DNA from: an uncultured Clostridia bacterium
GTDB lineage: Bacteria; Bacillota; Clostridia; Lachnospirales; CAG-274
Direction of reading: 5' to 3'
Assembly: GCA_910579745.1 (NCBI GenBank)
Contig: CAJTVH010000007.1
Location: forward strand, 33,235 to 97,234
Length of the DNA: 64,000 bases
In this document: positions 60,089-64,000 of the stretch, in pieces
Layout: each line of letters starts with the position of its first letter
Position numbering within the stretch: position 1 is the first letter of the stretch
Notes under the pieces: generated by a model
What the model saw: the letters and a program-made list of their open reading frames with translations, nothing else
Told to the model about the DNA's origin: nothing
The model's database searches: none
Made by a program: the position numbers and the translations under genes

Positions 60089-60832
60089 TTATTTTTGAAG
60101 GGTATCACCGTCAATATGCTCAAACTTATTTATAAACTTTTCTATCGCATTTGTCAAGGCAAATTCAGAATTTATTTTTAAAAAATTTGAAATTTTTACG
60201 GTTTTAATTAAAATGTCACCTATTATACACTGACTATATTCATTATCGCCTAAACTATTTGTATTGATATTATCAAAAATATCTTTAAGCTCATTTAAAA
60301 TTTGGGATAAAGAGGAATCGTTATTGTCTACCTCAGCCTTTTTTAATACTTTTTGCGCCCGGATTAAAGCTGGCAGGCTTTTAGGTATACTTTTTAAGGT
60401 TTCTGTCTGAGTTTTATATCCTTTTTCTTTTTTCTTCAGTTCCTCCCAGTTGTTAAGAACATCATCGGGGCTTTCGGCGGAAGTATCCGAGAAGATATGA
60501 GGATGGCGGTATATCATTTTTTTCGCCACACTGTCTATTACGCCGGACAATGAGAATTTCCCATCTTTTTCGGCGAGGACGGAGTGAAAAACAATTTGCA
60601 GAAGAACGTCTCCAAGTTCCTCTTGAAGGTTTTCAGCGTCTTTTTTGTTAATTGCTTCCAAAACCTCATAGCATTCCTCTATCAAGTATTGTTTTAATGT
60701 CTCATGGGTTTGGATTTTATCCCACGGACAGCCGTTTTCTCCAGTTAGTATTTCCATTATTTTTTTAAAGTCGTCAAAATCGTATGTCTCTTTATTTTTA
60801 ATAGTTTCTCTTATAGTTTCTTTTTCACTCAT
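60089..60832 (-). CDS. mazG: Nucleoside triphosphate pyrophosphohydrolase MazG
   Basis: A 247-residue house-cleaning enzyme that hydrolyses NTPs to NMPs. The first MazG domain has GCPWDKIQTHETLKQYLIEE, EEcyE and EELGDVLLQIVFHS, the metal-binding acidic residues. The second domain (about 140-247) is more diverged, and its helix pattern is weaker. It lacks the N-terminal methylase fused in B. subtilis YabN. ATG overlaps the stop of the malic enzyme gene by four bases. Confidence 0.93.
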   Translation of the reverse strand: MSEKETIRETIKNKETYDFDDFKKIMEILTGENGCPWDKIQTHETLKQYLIEECYEVLEAINKKDAENLQEELGDVLLQIVFHSVLAEKDGKFSLSGVIDSVAKKMIYRHPHIFSDTSAESPDDVLNNWEELKKKEKGYKTQTETLKSIPKSLPALIRAQKVLKKAEVDNNDSSLSQILNELKDIFDNINTNSLGDNEYSQCIIGDILIKTVKISNFLKINSEFALTNAIEKFINKFEHIDGDTLQK

Positions 60833-62001
60833 TTTCTCGCTACCCCTGAGTCCACAGCGGCCTTTGCCACCGCCTCGGCCACGTTTTTAGCCGTGTTTTT
60901 GTTAAATGGTGATGGAATAATTATACCTTTTTCCCTGTCCTCATCGGTTACAAGAGATGCGATAGCGTCAGCGGCCGCTAATTTCATATCTATGTTTATC
61001 TCTTTCGCCCGAACATCGAGGGCTCCTCTGAATATTCCCGGAAAAGCGAGCACGTTATTTATTTGATTGGGGTAGTCGGAGCGTCCCGTGGCGACTATTT
61101 TGGCTCCCGCTTTTTTCGCCGTCTCAGGCATAATCTCAGGAATGGGATTTGCCATTGCGAAAATAACGGGGTCTTTCGCCATTGATTTTACCATATCCTC
61201 TGTAAGAAGGTTAGGAGCCGACACACCGATAAATATATCGGCGTCAACTAAAATTTGTTTTATTGTGCCGTGGATTTTATCAGGGTTTGTGATTTTTGAG
61301 AGTTTTGAGAGGGACGCGTCTTTATACTCTATATCAGAGGCGATTACACCGTTTAAATCCGCCAGGCTCACGTTTTTAAAACCGGCGTGGACAAGAAGTT
61401 TGGCTATCGCGGTTCCAGCCGCGCCGGCGCCGGACATAGCTATTTTAACGTCCTCCGGCTTTTTGCCCGTTATTTTAAGGGCGTTTCTTATTCCTGAGAG
61501 AACAACCACCGCCGTACCATGCTGGTCGTCGTGAAAAACCGGTATATCGCAAGCCTCTTTTAGCTTTTCCTCAATCTCAAAGCAACGAGGAGCGGCGATG
61601 TCCTCAAGGTTCACGCCTCCGAAACTTCCCGCCAAAAGGCTTATTGTCTTAACGATTTCATCCGGATTTTTCGAGCGCACGCAAAGGGGAACGGCGTCAA
61701 CACCTCCGAACTCTTTAAAAAGTACGCATTTTCCCTCCATAACGGGCATCCCCGCTTCGGGTCCTATATCCCCAAGACCCAAAACAGCCGTACCATCTGT
61801 AACCACAGCCACGGTATTCCAGCGGCGTGTAAGCTCAAAGGAAAGTTCGGGATTTTCTTTTATCGCGATACAAGGATAAGCCACTCCGGGCGTGTAGGCG
61901 ATCGCCAAATCCTCGAAAGTGTTAAGTTCCGCCCTGGAGGCTATCTCGAGTTTTCCTTTCCATTGAGCGTGTTTTTCAATAGCGATTGTTTTATAATCCA
62001 T
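60829..62001 (-). CDS. NAD(P)-dependent malic enzyme
   Basis: A 390-residue short-form malic enzyme that oxidatively decarboxylates malate to pyruvate. Catalytic and metal residues lie in YTPGVAYPC, DGTAVLGLGDIGPEAGMPVMEGK, and HDDQHGTA. The nucleotide-binding motif is GAGAAGTAIAKL. Family length is normal for the bacterial single-domain form. GGGAG precedes the ATG. It overlaps mazG, so the two are co-translated; this pairing is unusual. Confidence 0.95.
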   Translation of the reverse strand: MDYKTIAIEKHAQWKGKLEIASRAELNTFEDLAIAYTPGVAYPCIAIKENPELSFELTRRWNTVAVVTDGTAVLGLGDIGPEAGMPVMEGKCVLFKEFGGVDAVPLCVRSKNPDEIVKTISLLAGSFGGVNLEDIAAPRCFEIEEKLKEACDIPVFHDDQHGTAVVVLSGIRNALKITGKKPEDVKIAMSGAGAAGTAIAKLLVHAGFKNVSLADLNGVIASDIEYKDASLSKLSKITNPDKIHGTIKQILVDADIFIGVSAPNLLTEDMVKSMAKDPVIFAMANPIPEIMPETAKKAGAKIVATGRSDYPNQINNVLAFPGIFRGALDVRAKEINIDMKLAAADAIASLVTDEDREKGIIIPSPFNKNTAKNVAEAVAKAAVDSGVARK

Positions 62002-62836
62002 AATGTTGCTCCCTTCTTTGTTTGTTTATAATAGACTTTCGAAAATCTTTAAAAAGGCGGGTAAATATGTTTTTCGCCGTTGTTTGATTTTTTAGATACT
62101 GTTTTGCGGCGATTTAAAAAAATACTTTATCGAATATCTTTTTAGGCTTTTAGTATAAAACACCCTTTAACCGCGGGAACTTAAAACTCATTTGAATATA
62201 TGAAATTCCCAAATTCTTTATAGCTGAGTCAAGAAAATTTTATTTAGATTACAATCAGGCCTTAAATTTACTTTCATTACTCTAACAAATTTGTTCAATT
62301 TACATACCCCAAAATAATTTTAAGCCAATCCATAAAATTTTGAGTAAAATACTTTTTTCTTTAATTTACTATATTCCTGTAGAAGTTATGGCAAAAACTA
62401 AACTTTGTTTAACAGCGAAATCAATATTTATAAGCCGATTTTAAAGTTTACGGACAAGCCTAATAATTTTAAATGAAAAAAAATTATTTCATATTTACAG
62501 AGCTATTCCATAATGTAATTTAAAATCATAGCGATTTGTGAAAAAATACAAGAACTCTTAATTTATCGTTATCAGAATAGATTTTATCGTTTATTCTTTT
62601 ATCAAACTAGCTAAATAACCATGGAGCGCTGTTTGACAGGGTTTTTTCAGATGGTACTTTACCTGACAAAGAAATCTCTTATGAATCAGTATCACTCAGG
62701 TTATTAAGCAAGTCTATTGTTTCGCTATATATAAGTGTTATAAAAGCATAAGTCTAAGGGAAACGCTTTTGTTTCCCTATGACCTATACGATGTTTAAGA
62801 CTTTTGCCGTGGTCCAGCCTTATTTTTATCAGCCGT
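62002..62836. other. 835-base AT-rich gap between malic enzyme and the small secreted protein
   Basis: No gene is seen on either strand. The part next to malic enzyme (62028-62170) has GACTTTCGAAAAT, reminiscent of family C ends, and presumably holds its promoter. Near 62755-62779 a hairpin, TAAGGGAAACGC / GTTTCCCTA, lies downstream of the next minus-strand gene. Confidence 0.5.
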
Positions 62837-63073
62837 TTAATGACACCAGTTTCCATGATGACCGTAGCCCAAGCGAGCTCCGGTTAAATAATGACAGTTG
62901 TCGCAGATGCCGTCGTTATTAGCGTCGATATAATTGTTTCCATGTATACAATAATTTGTATTTCTGTATATTCTATTTCTATGGTGTCCTCCGTGGGCCA
63001 ACACCATAGAGGAAACGGATAAAATGGATATTATCGAGATTAAAACGGCGGCTGTGATTTTTATAAGTCTCAT
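62837..63073 (-). CDS. Small secreted His-rich protein with a DxNxDG Ca-loop-like motif
   Basis: A 78-residue exported protein. The signal peptide (about 1-26) ends VLAHGG. The mature part is about 50 residues: a His/Asn/Arg-rich stretch, then YIDANNDGICDNC, and a GHHGNWCH end. The D-A-N-N-D-G segment resembles an EF-hand/dockerin-type calcium loop, joined to Cys pairs. It probably binds a metal. Start ATG 63073 follows GAAAGGA. I do not recognise a family. Confidence 0.65.
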   Translation of the reverse strand: MRLIKITAAVLISIISILSVSSMVLAHGGHHRNRIYRNTNYCIHGNNYIDANNDGICDNCHYLTGARLGYGHHGNWCH

Positions 63074-63610
63074 TACAATCAATCCTTTCTGAAAACAAGA
63101 CAAACAAGTATTTACCGTTAAAAAACACAGATATATAATTTTACGGATAATATTTACAGACACGGCAAAAGCCATAATATAATCTGTGTATTCTTAATTA
63201 TAACATATATTAAACTATTTTCCACTGAAAATTTTGTAAAAAATTTTTTTTGAGGTTAATTTTCTCTTGTATAATTTGTATAAAAACTATATAATATTTA
63301 TATAGACGTTTTTTAAACCTAAAATATGTATAAAAAGTTATAATAAAGATAAAATTAAGCTTAAAGTTTTTAATATATATCCGCTGATTAAAAATCACCG
63401 GATATATATTAAGGCCTGGCGCGGAGACGGCGATATTTAATCACTGTCTGTATAATTTTGTTTTTATTAATTTTTATTAGTTTTAAGAAGCGACTTTATT
63501 AAGGTGTTATAGGGAGCGCCGATTTAAAAAGAGATAATTTTACCAAGGTTTTTTTATTATTTTTTCAGCGAGAGGCGTTTACAATAAAATATATTTTAAG
63601 GAGGTTTACC
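63074..63610. other. 537-base gap before the mutase gene
   Basis: Highly AT-rich. It contains a CCGGTGATTTTTAATC / GATTAAAAATCACCGG inverted pair near 63380-63405 and the leader of the mutase gene with AAGGAGG at about 63598. No gene is seen. Confidence 0.5.
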
Positions 63611-64000
63611 ATGGATTACAAAGAAATATATGAGCAATGGGTAAATGATGAGTATTTTGACGAGAAGACAAGAGCGGAGCTTAAATCTATCGAGGGAGAC
63701 GACAAGGAAATTCAGGAGAGATTTTATAAAAGCCTTGAGTTTGGAACAGGCGGACTTCGAGGAATTATCGGCGCTGGCACAAACAGGATGAATATTTATA
63801 CCATAAGCAAGGCTACTCAGGGATTCGCCAATTACATAAAGAAACAGGGCGACGAAGCTGTTAAGATGGGCGTCGCTATCGCTTATGACTCAAGGAGAAT
63901 GTCTCCGGAGTTCGCTGAGACTGCCGCTTTGGTTTTAAATGGGAACGGAATTAAAACTTATTTATTCGAGTCTTTAAGGCCAACTCCCGTTTTGTCATTT
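63611..64000 (+). CDS. pgcA: Phosphoglucomutase/phosphomannomutase, N-terminal part (3' cut by window)
   Basis: The first 130 residues of an alpha-D-phosphohexomutase. FGTGGLRGIIGAGTNRMN is the family's opening motif, and IAYDSRRMSPEFAETAALVLNGNGI leads into the metal and phosphoserine region. The long start (MDYKEIYEQWVNDEYFDEKT) marks the PgcA/YbbT branch acting on glucose phosphates. AAGGAGG precedes ATG 63611. The rest is outside the window. Confidence 0.92.
   Translation, partial: MDYKEIYEQWVNDEYFDEKTRAELKSIEGDDKEIQERFYKSLEFGTGGLRGIIGAGTNRMNIYTISKATQGFANYIKKQGDEAVKMGVAIAYDSRRMSPEFAETAALVLNGNGIKTYLFESLRPTPVLSF

Overview
The window is AT-rich chromosomal DNA from a spore-forming, low-GC Clostridia-type Firmicute. 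This follows from the ribosomal-protein and aminoacyl-tRNA synthetase genes and from the sporulation genes (spoIIM, yabP, yabQ, a SleL-like GH18 lysin, a GerS-like lipoprotein beside alr). Cell-surface pectin enzymes with SLH or dockerin modules point to a pectin-degrading gut specialist resembling Monoglobus pectinilyticus. That identity is inferred from gene content, not shown.

Layout. 0-4.6 kb: rplU(end)-prp-rpmA, rubrerythrin, then rpmG-secE-nusG-rplK-rplA. 4.7-7.6 kb: two tandem secreted cohesin+SLH proteins directly behind rplA, where rplJ-rplL would normally lie. 8.3-15.7 kb: yqeG, aroE, comFB-aroK-aroQ, efp, a serine hydrolase and a LysM-GH18 spore lysin. 16.3-24.5 kb: an amidase, rplJ-rplL on the minus strand with an L10 leader, a DUF115 gene, an LCP gene, and a MATE exporter behind a structured leader. 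24.8-30.1 kb: gerS-like/alr, an ndoA toxin gene without a visible antitoxin, a second LCP gene and tRNA-Leu. 30.6-37.7 kb: a 1765-residue PL9 pectate lyase with SLH domains, mscS and DUF951. 37.7-39.8 kb: a small phage-like regulatory island beside tRNA-Ser. 40.5-48.3 kb: a diguanylate cyclase, metG-tatD-yabE and asnS. 49.0-54.8 kb: a 1920-residue dockerin-bearing pectinesterase whose leader carries a run of 17 G. 55.2-62.0 kb: tRNA-Pro, spoIIM, a TIM-barrel protein, tRNA-Val, and the conserved cluster mazG-hup-rqcP-yabP-yabQ-divIC read on the minus strand behind malic enzyme. The window ends inside a phospho-sugar mutase gene.

How it fits together. The cohesin-SLH proteins could fix dockerin-bearing enzymes such as the pectinesterase to the wall, while the PL9 lyase anchors itself through its own SLH repeats. 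The esterase would de-methylate pectin and the lyase cleave the exposed polygalacturonate. The two LCP proteins are plausible ligases for the wall polymer that SLH domains bind.

The intergenic DNA is unusual. At least six families of short inverted-repeat (MITE-like) elements recur, one of them inside the MATE leader and one between rplJ and rplL. No CRISPR array, rRNA gene or intact insertion sequence was seen.
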